From Alphaproteobacteria bacterium (GTDB lineage: Bacteria; Pseudomonadota; Alphaproteobacteria; Puniceispirillales; UBA1172), in NCBI GenBank assembly GCA_021296375.1, contig JAGWAQ010000008.1, positions 1 through 20,589 of the forward strand: 20,589 nt of DNA. The letters are read 5' to 3'. A model generated the notes under the pieces. The model searched no databases and was not told where the DNA came from. It was given only the letters and a program-made list of their open reading frames with translations. This document shows, in pieces, positions 1-7,205 of the stretch. Each line of letters begins with the position of its first letter. Position 1 is the first letter of the stretch. Both the position numbers and the translations under genes were made by a program.

Positions 1-404
1 TCGGCCTTGATATCACCCAGAAAATCCGTTGTTGCGGTGATGATTTCAAAGGGCTGATCAGCTCATCACCTGAGATCGGGGCGTTCCTTCATCAAATCTC
101 GGATTTTTACATCAAGTTCTATCATGGCGTGGTGGGGGAATTTGTCTGCCTGATGCATGACCCTACCGCCGTGTTGTCGATCACGGATCATCATTTGATC
201 AGCTATGAAGAGATGCCGATCGAAATCATTACCGAAGGTGAGAAGATCGGCATGACCATCCCTGCAACTGATCCCGGGCGGCGGCCGGTCAAAGTCGCCA
301 TGGCGGCAGATAATGACGCGATCATCAAGACATTTCTGGACATTTGCGGGGAAAGCGACACAATAAAGAATCATCGCCTTCAGGATAATCATTCCACCGG
401 TTAA
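1..404 (+). CDS. Nucleoside hydrolase (IunH/Rih family), C-terminal part only
   Basis: The reading frame is open from the window edge (first full codon at base 3) to a TAA at 402-404, so about 133 C-terminal residues are visible and the start lies outside. The segment begins GLDITQKIR and then shows a long helix ending in FY, followed by HDPTAV at 157-174. HDP is the conserved motif of inosine-uridine hydrolases, where the His is near the base-leaving site and the Asp helps bind the catalytic calcium. The N-terminal DxDxxxDD calcium motif is expected upstream but cannot be seen. The family cleaves the N-glycosidic bond of ribonucleosides to base plus ribose. It is followed after 76 bp by an oxygenase and a nucleoside ABC transporter on the same strand, which supports a role in cytoplasmic nucleoside salvage. 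Base preference cannot be read from this fragment. Confidence 0.82.
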   Translation, partial: GLDITQKIRCCGDDFKGLISSSPEIGAFLHQISDFYIKFYHGVVGEFVCLMHDPTAVLSITDHHLISYEEMPIEIITEGEKIGMTIPATDPGRRPVKVAMAADNDAIIKTFLDICGESDTIKNHRLQDNHSTG

Positions 405-480
405 ACCCGGCGATATGCTCTGACCGATGATGAGAAGTGATGATGGGCATCAGGTTTTGTTTATAAGAAAGTCATAATCA

Positions 481-1329
481 ATGAATGTTCAAACTGTTGA
501 TTTTCAGGACCCCGGGGCATCGACGGCGCTCGCCACTTCCTTGCGTGAAACGGGGTTCGCTGTGCTGGTGAACCACCCTATTGATGCCGCGCGGATTGAC
601 CAGGCTTATGACGCCTGGGCTGAATTTTTCGCCAGCGACAGCAAACATGACTGGCTGCGTGACCCTGATGATCAGGACGGGTTCTTCCCGTTCCAGTCGG
701 AAAACGCCAAAGGCGCCACGGCCAAAGACCTGAAGGAATTTTATCACGTCTATTCATGGGGGCGGGTGCCCGACAGCCTGAACGCATTGACGCGTCAGCT
801 TTATCAGGATCTTGTTGATCTCGGGGTGACGATGCTCGGCTGGCTTGATGATGAAATGCCGGAAGATGTGCGCGCTGGCATGACCGCGCCGTTGCGGTCG
901 ATGATGCAGGACAGTCAGCAAAGCCTGTTCCGGATTTTGCATTACCCGCCGGTTGCCGATGACGCCAACCCGTCGGCGATCCGGGCGGCGGCGCATGAAG
1001 ATATTAACCTCATCACCCTTTTGCTGGCGGGGTCTCGGCCCGGGCTTGAGGCGATGGATACCCAGGGCAACTGGCATAGCGTCAGCTGTGACCCGGGCAT
1101 GATTACGGTCAATAATGGCGACATGCTGTCATTGGCCACCGATGGGCATTACCCGTCAACTCCGCATCGGGTCATCAACCCTGATGCTGTTGAAGGGGGC
1201 AAGGGGGAGAACGTGTCGCGCTATTCGATGCCGATGTTTTTGCACCCCCATAAGGATGCGGCGTTGAAGCCTGACTTCACCGCCGATATGTTTCTTCAGC
1301 AACGCCTGAAAGAAATTGGTTTGAAATAA
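481..1329 (+). CDS. 2-oxoglutarate/Fe(II)-dependent oxygenase, isopenicillin N synthase-like
   Basis: A 282-residue protein with the double-stranded beta-helix motifs of the IPNS-like 2OG oxygenases. The iron-binding triad is visible as His172-x-Asp174 in AAHEDINLITLLL and His229 in STPHRVINP. The co-substrate motif Arg247-x-Ser249 follows in RYSMPMFLHP. The N-terminal GFAVLVNHPID resembles the family's GFF.v.nHgi segment. Length is slightly short for the family (about 300-350). It lies 76 bp after a nucleoside hydrolase and 32 bp before a BMP-type nucleoside-binding protein, so it is probably co-transcribed with nucleoside uptake genes. Thymine-7-hydroxylase belongs to the same broad family, so a pyrimidine or nucleoside substrate is a reasonable inference, but the substrate is not shown by sequence. 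AGAAAG at 466-471 may act as a weak ribosome binding site for the ATG. Confidence 0.88.
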   Translation: MNVQTVDFQDPGASTALATSLRETGFAVLVNHPIDAARIDQAYDAWAEFFASDSKHDWLRDPDDQDGFFPFQSENAKGATAKDLKEFYHVYSWGRVPDSLNALTRQLYQDLVDLGVTMLGWLDDEMPEDVRAGMTAPLRSMMQDSQQSLFRILHYPPVADDANPSAIRAAAHEDINLITLLLAGSRPGLEAMDTQGNWHSVSCDPGMITVNNGDMLSLATDGHYPSTPHRVINPDAVEGGKGENVSRYSMPMFLHPHKDAALKPDFTADMFLQQRLKEIGLK

Positions 1330-1350
1330 CCGCACCAAAAGACTCATATG

Positions 1351-1357
1351 AGGAGAG
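1351..1357 (+). promoter_or_regulatory. Strong Shine-Dalgarno site for the BMP-family binding protein
   Basis: AGGAGAG lies four bases before the ATG at 1362 and is among the best ribosome binding sites on this strand. It fits the high expression usually needed for a periplasmic binding protein and fixes the start codon. Confidence 0.7.
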
Positions 1358-1361
1358 ACCA

Positions 1362-2366
1362 ATGAGAAAACTGACTGCAATCATGGCATCCCTGATCGGG
1401 GCTGTCGTCATGATGGCCAGCGCATCCGCCGCTGACATCAAGCCTGCCGTTGTCTATGACATGGGCGGCAAGTTCGATAAATCCTTCAACGAAGGTGTCT
1501 GGAATGGCGTGAAGAAATTCACCGAAGAAACCGGCATCAAGGTGATGGAATTTGAAGTCACCAACCCAACCCAGCGTGAACAGGCCATGCGCCGTATGGC
1601 AGAGCGTGGCGCGACGGTTGTTCTGGGTGTAGGTTTTGCCCAGGCTGACGCGATTTCCGCTGTTGCCGCTGAATACCCTGATGTTCAGTTCTCCATCATT
1701 GATGTGGGCTGGCTCGATGCCCCGAACCTGCGCCAGTATGTGTTCAAGGAACATGAAGGCTCCTACCTTGTTGGTGTTGCCGCCGCCCTGGCGTCTGATA
1801 CCGGCAAAGTCGGTTTTGTTGGCGGCATGGATATTCCGCTCATCAGCAAGTTCGCTTGTGGTTATGTTGGCGGCGTCAAATCCGTTAACGGCAATGCCGA
1901 AGTCTTCCAGAACATGACCGGCACAACCCCGTCAGCGTGGAATGATCCGGCCAAGGGCGCGGAACTGACCAAGAGCCAGATCGACCGCGGGGCTGACGTT
2001 GTTTACCACGCCGCTGGCGGCACCGGTCTTGGTGTTATCCAGGCGGCCGCTGATGCCGGCAAGCTGGCCATCGGTGTTGACTCCAACCAGAACGGAATCG
2101 CGCCCGGTTCTGTCCTGACCTCCATGCTCAAGCGTGTTGATGTTGCCGCTTATGAAACTTTCATGGATGCCAAGAACGGCAACTTCACGGCTGAGATCAA
2201 GGCGCTCGGTGTTGCTGAAGGTGGTGTTGACTGGGCCCAGGATGAAAACAACGCGTCGCTGATCACCGCTGAAATCAAGTCAGCAGTGGCCGCCGCGCGT
2301 GCCGATATCCTGTCCGGCAAGGTTGTCGTTCATGACTTCATGAGCGATTCCAACTGCCCTTACTAA
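1362..2366 (+). CDS. BMP-family ABC transporter substrate-binding protein (nucleoside type)
   Basis: A 334-residue periplasmic solute-binding protein of the basic membrane protein (PnrA/TmpC/NupN) family, which binds purine and pyrimidine nucleosides for ABC uptake. Residues 1-24 form a Sec signal peptide: MRKL basic start, hydrophobic IMASLIGAVVMM, then ASASA with an Ala-x-Ala cleavage site. There is no lipobox, as expected for a free periplasmic protein in a Gram-negative cell. Mature motifs include VYDMGGKFDKSFNEG, where the family places the Asp and Phe that contact the nucleoside, and IGVDSNQNGIAPGSVLTSMLKR near the C-terminus. It is followed by its ATPase and two permeases, giving the complete BMP transporter order. 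Nucleoside specificity is inferred from family and from the flanking hydrolase and cytidine deaminase. Confidence 0.93.
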   Translation: MRKLTAIMASLIGAVVMMASASAADIKPAVVYDMGGKFDKSFNEGVWNGVKKFTEETGIKVMEFEVTNPTQREQAMRRMAERGATVVLGVGFAQADAISAVAAEYPDVQFSIIDVGWLDAPNLRQYVFKEHEGSYLVGVAAALASDTGKVGFVGGMDIPLISKFACGYVGGVKSVNGNAEVFQNMTGTTPSAWNDPAKGAELTKSQIDRGADVVYHAAGGTGLGVIQAAADAGKLAIGVDSNQNGIAPGSVLTSMLKRVDVAAYETFMDAKNGNFTAEIKALGVAEGGVDWAQDENNASLITAEIKSAVAAARADILSGKVVVHDFMSDSNCPY

Positions 2367-2396
2367 GGTTGGGTTAACACAGGATTACCATCTCTG

Positions 2397-3962
2397 ATGA
2401 CTGTATCCAGTTCTCATAAAGCGAAAGGCGGGGATGACCTGCCTCTCGCTATTTCCTTGTCTGGGGTGTCGAAAACCTTTGGGGCCGTGCGCGCCAATGA
2501 TGATATTTCGCTCACCGTCCAGTCGGGATGCATCCACGGTATCGTGGGGGAAAACGGCGCCGGGAAATCCACCCTCGTGTCGATACTTTATGGATTCTAT
2601 CAAGCCGATCAGGGTGAGATCGCGGTCGACGGCAAGCCTGTCCATATCCGCTCCACCTATGACGCTATTGCCGTTGGCATCGGGATGGTTCATCAGCATT
2701 TTATGCTGGTGCCGCCATTTTCCGTGCTGGAAAACATTATCCTCGGGCATGAGATCAAGGCCGGTGCGCGCAACCTGAAGGAAGCCAAAGCCCAGGCGCG
2801 CGACGAATTGATCGCCCTGTCCGAAACCTATGGATTGACCGTTGATCTGGACGCCAGAGTCGAGGATTTGTCCGTCGGGCTTCAGCAACGGGTTGAGATT
2901 CTGAAAGCGCTGTATCGTGGCGCTCGTATCCTTATTCTGGATGAGCCGACGGGGGTTCTCACCCCCCAGGAAACCGTCCAGCTGATCGAGGTGCTGAAAT
3001 CGCATCGTGATCAGGGGGTGACGGTGCTGCTCATCACCCATAAATTGCGCGAGATCATGGCGATCACTGACCATGTCTCTGTCATGCGTGGCGGCAAGAT
3101 GGTGGATCACCTTGCCACCGCCACCACCTCCCCGGAAGAACTGGCGCAGCTGATGGTGGGGCGCAAGGTTCTTGTTAATGCCAATTACCATGACGCGACC
3201 CCCGCTGGCGTGCAGATGCAGGTTTCAGACCTGACCTTGACGGGGGCGTCGGGGATGCCGTTGTTGCGGGGCATCAGTTTTGATCTCAAGGCAGGGGAGA
3301 TCCTTGGCGTTGCCGGGGTGTCGGGCAATGGCCAGTCGGAATTGCTTGAGGTGCTGTCGGGCATCACCGCGCCGACGCAAGGGCAGGTGACTATCGGCTC
3401 GACCGTCATCAGCCCCGAGGCGGGGTTATCGCCGCGGGACATCAAGGCCCTCGGGGTTGCGCATGTGCCGGAAGACCGCCATGCCATGGGGATGGTCCTG
3501 CCGTTCACGGCGGCGGAATCCGCCGCCTTGGGGTATGAAGACCAACCGGCCTTGGGGACGTCCATGTGGTTCAGGCCAGCGGCGATAGAAGACCATTGCG
3601 CCAGCTTGATGCGGGACTATGACATCCGCCCCGGCAACCCGAAACTGAAGAGCAATCTGTTTTCCGGCGGCAATCAGCAGAAACTGGTGCTGGCGCGGGA
3701 AATGTCGGCGGCGCCGCGGATTCTGCTGGTGGGGCAACCGACGCGAGGGGTTGATATCGGGGCGATTGAATTTATTCACCAACAGCTGATCGACATGCGC
3801 GACCAGGGCTGCGCTATTCTGCTGATCTCTGTTGAGCTTGATGAAATCCTCAGCCTGTCGGATCGGGTGATGGTGATGAACGCGGGCCAATCCATGGGCA
3901 TTGTGAATAAGGCCGATGCCAATGCGCAATCAATTGGCCTGATGATGGCAGGGGTGCAGTAA
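2397..3962 (+). CDS. Nucleoside ABC transporter ATP-binding protein, tandem NBDs
   Basis: A 521-residue double ATPase of the MglA/YufO (NupO) type that powers uptake through the two downstream permeases. NBD1 has Walker A GENGAGKS at residues 51-58, signature LSVGLQQR, and Walker B LILDEPTGVLTPQE. NBD2 has a degenerate Walker A, GVSGNGQSE, lacking the usual Lys, signature FSGGNQQKL, and LLVGQPTRGVD, in which Asp-Glu of Walker B is replaced by Gly-Gln. Comparable departures in NBD2 are usual in this family, so I do not read them as damage. The ATG starts 30 bp after the binding-protein stop. The stop codon TAA shares one base with the next ATG (3962), implying translational coupling. Substrate class is inferred from the BMP partner. 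Confidence 0.93.
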   Translation: MTVSSSHKAKGGDDLPLAISLSGVSKTFGAVRANDDISLTVQSGCIHGIVGENGAGKSTLVSILYGFYQADQGEIAVDGKPVHIRSTYDAIAVGIGMVHQHFMLVPPFSVLENIILGHEIKAGARNLKEAKAQARDELIALSETYGLTVDLDARVEDLSVGLQQRVEILKALYRGARILILDEPTGVLTPQETVQLIEVLKSHRDQGVTVLLITHKLREIMAITDHVSVMRGGKMVDHLATATTSPEELAQLMVGRKVLVNANYHDATPAGVQMQVSDLTLTGASGMPLLRGISFDLKAGEILGVAGVSGNGQSELLEVLSGITAPTQGQVTIGSTVISPEAGLSPRDIKALGVAHVPEDRHAMGMVLPFTAAESAALGYEDQPALGTSMWFRPAAIEDHCASLMRDYDIRPGNPKLKSNLFSGGNQQKLVLAREMSAAPRILLVGQPTRGVDIGAIEFIHQQLIDMRDQGCAILLISVELDEILSLSDRVMVMNAGQSMGIVNKADANAQSIGLMMAGVQ

Positions 3963-5083
3963 TGTCGACAACGCTTCCTCGATGGATTGACGTGGGGCTG
4001 CTGCCCCTGATCAATATTCTCGCCGCCTTTATCGTTTCGGGGGTCATCATTGCCCTGATCGGGGAAAACCCCTTCACGGCCTTGACGGTGATGCTGAAAG
4101 GCGCGTTTGTCTATAAAGGCGCGCTTGGCTATACGCTGTTCTACACCACCAATTTTATTTTCACCGGCCTGGCGGTGGCGGTGGCGTTCCATGCCATGTT
4201 GTTCAATATCGGTGGCGAAGGCCAGGCGATGCTGGGTGGCATCGGGATTGGCGTGGTTGCGCTGGCGCTGGGGGGGCTGGTGCCGCCGGTCCTTGTCGTT
4301 CTGCTGGCGATCCCGATGTCGGCATTGATGGGGGCGATCTGGGGGATTATCCCGGGCTGGCTGCAAGCGAAACGCGGCAGTCATATTGTCATCACCACCA
4401 TTATGTTTAACTTTATCGCCTCGTCGATCATGGTCTGGCTTCTGACCGGGCCGATGCTGCGCGAAGGCCAGATTTCACCTGAATCCGAGCATTTTGCGGA
4501 TGGTGTTCTTCTGCCGCAAATGCACACGCTGTTTAACGCCATGGGGATGGAGATGGCCCGCTCTCCCCTTAACCTCAGCTTTGTATTGGCGCTGGTGATG
4601 TCGGTTGTGGGCTGGGCGTTGATCTGGCGGACGCGTCTTGGCTACACGATCCGCGCCACGGGCCACAGCGAAAAGGCGACGATCTACGCTGGCCATTCGC
4701 CGCAGAAAATCATCATGATCACCATGGCGATTTCCGGCGCATTGGCGGGGATGATGGCGCTCAATGAAATTCTCGGGGTTCAGCAAAAGGTTATTCTGGG
4801 CTTTACCTCCGGTTACGGGTTTACCGGCATCGCGGTGGCCTTGATGGGGCGCAATCACCCTGTCGGTATTCTGTTTGCCAGCCTGTTGTTCGGGGCCTTG
4901 TACCAGGGCGGGGCTGAACTTGATTTTGAGTTTCAGAACATCACCCGCGAAATGGTGCTGATGATTCAGGGGCTGATCATCCTGTTTTCCGGCGCCCTGG
5001 TCTATATGTTCAACCCCATGCTGGAGCGGATTTACCATCGCCTGACCCGCGGCAACGCGCTGACGCAAGAGGAAGGTGCGTAA
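3962..5083 (+). CDS. Nucleoside ABC transporter permease 1 (YufP/NupP-like)
   Basis: A 373-residue hydrophobic inner-membrane protein of the branched-chain-type permease superfamily (BPD_transp_2), the first permease of BMP nucleoside transporters. Multiple membrane segments are evident, for example LLPLINILAAFIVSGVIIAL near the N-terminus, a Gly-rich stretch around LFNIGGEGQAMLGGIGIG, and GLIILFSGALVYMF near the C-terminus. The FNIGGEGQ and GYGFTGIAVALMGRNHP motifs are typical of this subfamily. Start and stop both overlap neighbours by one base (TAATG at 3960-3964 and at 5081-5085), so the three genes are translationally coupled. It should dimerise with the following permease and with the tandem ATPase. 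Confidence 0.93.
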   Translation: MSTTLPRWIDVGLLPLINILAAFIVSGVIIALIGENPFTALTVMLKGAFVYKGALGYTLFYTTNFIFTGLAVAVAFHAMLFNIGGEGQAMLGGIGIGVVALALGGLVPPVLVVLLAIPMSALMGAIWGIIPGWLQAKRGSHIVITTIMFNFIASSIMVWLLTGPMLREGQISPESEHFADGVLLPQMHTLFNAMGMEMARSPLNLSFVLALVMSVVGWALIWRTRLGYTIRATGHSEKATIYAGHSPQKIIMITMAISGALAGMMALNEILGVQQKVILGFTSGYGFTGIAVALMGRNHPVGILFASLLFGALYQGGAELDFEFQNITREMVLMIQGLIILFSGALVYMFNPMLERIYHRLTRGNALTQEEGA

Positions 5084-6057
5084 TGGCGGATCTCTGGCTG
5101 CAATTTATCCTGACGATCGACGCCACTTTCCGGGTGGCGACGCCGCTTATTCTCTGCGCCATGGCGGGGATTTTCTCCGAACGGTCCGGGATTATCGACA
5201 TCTCGCTTGAAGGCAAGATGCTGATGGCGGCGTTTACCGCGGCGACGATTGCCGCGCTCACGTCATCCCCTCTGCTGGCGCTTGGCGCGGCGGTGCTGGT
5301 GTCGGTGGTCTTCAGCCTGATCCACGGGTTTGCCTGCATCACCCACAAGGGCAATCAGGTGGTGTCGGGGCTGGCGATCAATATCCTCGCCTCCGGCCTG
5401 ACGGTAACCTTGGGGATTGCTATTTTTTCGCAAGGGGGGCAGACGCCGTATCTGTCCGGTGATCAACGCTTCAGTTCCTTTGATTTGCCGTTTGCCGAAG
5501 CGGCGCGGTCTGTCCCTATTCTCGGGACGATTTATGCCGAATTGATTTCAGGCCATAATATTTTGGTCTGGGTTGCGCTGGTGTCCGTCGCCCTGACCGG
5601 GGTGGTGGTGATGCGGACACGGTTCGGGCTGCGGCTCCGCGCGGTGGGGGAAAAACCCGAAGCGGTGGATACCGCCGGCATCAGCGTCACGATCCTGCGT
5701 TATCAGGCGGTGGTGATCGCCGGGGTATTGTGCGGGATTGCGGGCGCCTATCTGTCGATTGCCCATGGCGCCGGTTTTGTGCGCGAGATGACCGCCGGCA
5801 AAGGTTACATTGCCCTGGCGGCGATGATTTTTGGCAACTGGCGGCCCCTTCAAGCGCTTTACGCTTGCCTGATGTTCGGTTTTCTTGATGCCCTGGCGGC
5901 GCGCCTGCAAGGGGTGGATCTGCCCTATCTTGGCCAGATCTCAACTGATCTTATCCTCGCCCTTCCGTATGTATTGACGGTGGTCTTCCTCGCCGGATTT
6001 ATCGGCAAGGCGACGCCGCCTGCCGCGATTGGAACGCCTTATGTCAAAGAACGATGA
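5083..6057 (+). CDS. Nucleoside ABC transporter permease 2 (YufQ/NupQ-like)
   Basis: A 324-residue inner-membrane permease and partner of the preceding one. The N-terminal region ATPLILCAMAGIFSERSGII followed by DISLEGKMLMAAF is characteristic of the second BMP-system permease. Further motifs are GNQVVSGLAINILASGLT and the cytoplasmic coupling loop LRAVGEKPEAVDTAGIS, which should contact the ATPase. The ATG overlaps the upstream TAA by one base and is preceded by GAGGAAGG (5069-5076). The 3' end overlaps the cytidine deaminase start by 17 bp, keeping the transporter and the deaminase in one operon. Confidence 0.93.
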   Translation: MADLWLQFILTIDATFRVATPLILCAMAGIFSERSGIIDISLEGKMLMAAFTAATIAALTSSPLLALGAAVLVSVVFSLIHGFACITHKGNQVVSGLAINILASGLTVTLGIAIFSQGGQTPYLSGDQRFSSFDLPFAEAARSVPILGTIYAELISGHNILVWVALVSVALTGVVVMRTRFGLRLRAVGEKPEAVDTAGISVTILRYQAVVIAGVLCGIAGAYLSIAHGAGFVREMTAGKGYIALAAMIFGNWRPLQALYACLMFGFLDALAARLQGVDLPYLGQISTDLILALPYVLTVVFLAGFIGKATPPAAIGTPYVKER

Positions 6058-6439
6058 GCTGATGAAAGCCGCGATGGCGGCGCTTGACCATGCCTACGCC
6101 CCCTACAGCAAGTTTCATGTCGGGGCGGCGATCCGTGATGAAAACGGCGTGATCCATACCGGCGTTAATGTCGAAAATGCCGCCTACCCTCAAGGGTCCT
6201 GCGCTGAAGCCGGGGCCATCGCCGCCATGGTCATGGCAGGGGGGCGCCGCATTACCGCCATCGCTGTCGCCGGACAGGGGGATTTGCTCTGCACCCCATG
6301 CGGGGGGTGCCGCCAGCGTATTCGTGAATTTGCAGAAAGCTCAACCCCGATCCTGATCTGCGGGGATGATGTCATCAAGGCTGAATTCACCCTCGCCGAA
6401 TTGCTGCCTGAAAGTTTCGGGCCTGATCATCTGGGTTGA
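6041..6439 (+). CDS. cdd: Cytidine deaminase, homotetrameric type
   Basis: A 132-residue enzyme that hydrolytically deaminates cytidine and deoxycytidine to uridine and deoxyuridine. The zinc site is complete: Cys54-Ala-Glu56 in GSCAEAGAI, with Glu56 the proton shuttle, and Cys87-x-x-Cys90 in TPCGGCRQ. The FHVGAAI and NVENAAYP segments match the nucleoside-binding part of small tetrameric deaminases, and the length is right for that class. I chose the ATG at 6041. An in-frame TTG at 6029 would add only four residues and lies deeper in the permease gene. The 17-bp overlap with the permease indicates coupled translation. The end runs 13 bp into the oppositely oriented upp gene. Confidence 0.95.
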   Translation: MSKNDELMKAAMAALDHAYAPYSKFHVGAAIRDENGVIHTGVNVENAAYPQGSCAEAGAIAAMVMAGGRRITAIAVAGQGDLLCTPCGGCRQRIREFAESSTPILICGDDVIKAEFTLAELLPESFGPDHLG

Positions 6440-7080
6440 TGGGCGTTCGGTTTCTGGGTGTTGATAATGCGATCCCCGGCATCCCCCAGGCCAGGCAGAA
6501 TATAGCAATTGTCATTCAGCTCACGGTCCATGGCGGCGGTGATCACCGGAATATCAGGATGCGCGTTATGGAACGCTGTCACCCCTTCAGGGGCGGCAAC
6601 AAGGGCGGTGAAGACAATATCCCTGACCCCGCGTGAACGCAATTGTGCCGCCGCCATGACGGCCGATCCCCCCGTCGCCAGCATCGGGTCAATCAAGATG
6701 ACCTGCCGTTTTTCAATCGCTGGTGGCAGTTTTTCGTAATACGCCCGCGCCTGATGGGTGTCGTGGTCACGCTCCATGCCGAGATGACCAACCGCCGCTT
6801 CGGGAAAAATATTCAGAAACGCATCGGTCAAGCCGTTCCCCGCCCGCAGGATGGACACAAGGCAAGGCGCATACGGGGGCAGAGCGGCGCCGGTCGTCAC
6901 CTCAAGAGGAGTGGTGACATCAACCGGTTGAACCTCAAGATGCCTGAACACCTCAGCGCTCATCAACGCGGCCATTTCATGCAGCGTCTGGCGGAACCGA
7001 TAGGCGGGCGTCGCGGCATCACGCAAGGTGGTCATCTTCACGTCAACGAGTGGATGGTTCAGAACAGTGACTTGCGGCAT
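6427..7080 (-). CDS. upp: Uracil phosphoribosyltransferase
   Basis: A 217-residue cytoplasmic enzyme that joins uracil and PRPP to form UMP. The PRPP-binding loop is DPMLATGGSA at residues 131-140, and the uracil-binding C-terminal segment is YILPGLGDAGDR at 193-204. The N-terminal VLNHPLVDVKMTTLRD and the SILRAGNGL segment are also typical. Length is slightly above the usual 208-210, with a short extra tail. The ATG at 7080 is preceded on the minus strand by AAGGGGGG. It converges on cytidine deaminase with a 13-bp overlap of coding ends. It completes cytidine to UMP salvage with the deaminase and the hydrolase of the opposite operon. Confidence 0.95.
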   Translation of the reverse strand: MPQVTVLNHPLVDVKMTTLRDAATPAYRFRQTLHEMAALMSAEVFRHLEVQPVDVTTPLEVTTGAALPPYAPCLVSILRAGNGLTDAFLNIFPEAAVGHLGMERDHDTHQARAYYEKLPPAIEKRQVILIDPMLATGGSAVMAAAQLRSRGVRDIVFTALVAAPEGVTAFHNAHPDIPVITAAMDRELNDNCYILPGLGDAGDRIINTQKPNAHQPR

Positions 7081-7104
7081 GGGGCCCCCCTTTGTGATGG
7101 CAAT

Positions 7105-7133
7105 AGTGTAATCATCTGCCTTTGGCGGTTCAA
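7105..7133 (-). promoter_or_regulatory. Candidate sigma70-type promoter for upp
   Basis: On the minus strand TTGAAC (7133-7128) and TACACT (7110-7105) are separated by exactly 17 bases. Each matches its consensus hexamer at four of six positions. The predicted start, near 7098, leaves a leader of about 18 bases containing the purine-rich ribosome binding site of upp. This is pattern matching only. Confidence 0.4.
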
Positions 7134-7148
7134 TCGCAAGGCTTCACC

Positions 7149-7176
7149 TTAACCGAAAAACCATATACATTAGAAT
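7149..7176 (+). promoter_or_regulatory. Candidate promoter for the MBL-fold lipoprotein gene
   Basis: In the AT-rich stretch between the two divergent genes, TTAACC (7149-7154) and TAGAAT (7171-7176) lie 16 bases apart. The second hexamer matches the -10 consensus at five of six positions. It would place the transcript start near 7183, upstream of the ATG at 7206 but downstream of a possible TTG at 7122. Confidence 0.33.
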
Positions 7177-7205
7177 TAATTAAAATACACATATTGCGAT
7201 TGATA

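Noticed and set aside
2385..3191. 268-residue open frame on - opposite the ABC ATPase
   Set aside because: Composition is His/Arg/Gln-rich without domains, and it is antisense to intact Walker and signature motifs.
3300..3780. Loss of Walker A Lys and Walker B Glu in the second NBD as gene decay
   Set aside because: MglA/YufO-type tandem ATPases commonly have a degenerate second site, and the frame and signature motif are intact.
7122..7205. TTG at 7122 as start of the MBL-fold protein
   Set aside because: It overlaps the candidate upp promoter, adds 28 residues before a normal lipoprotein signal, and lies upstream of an AT-rich promoter-like stretch; ATG 7206 gives a proper lipoprotein N-terminus.
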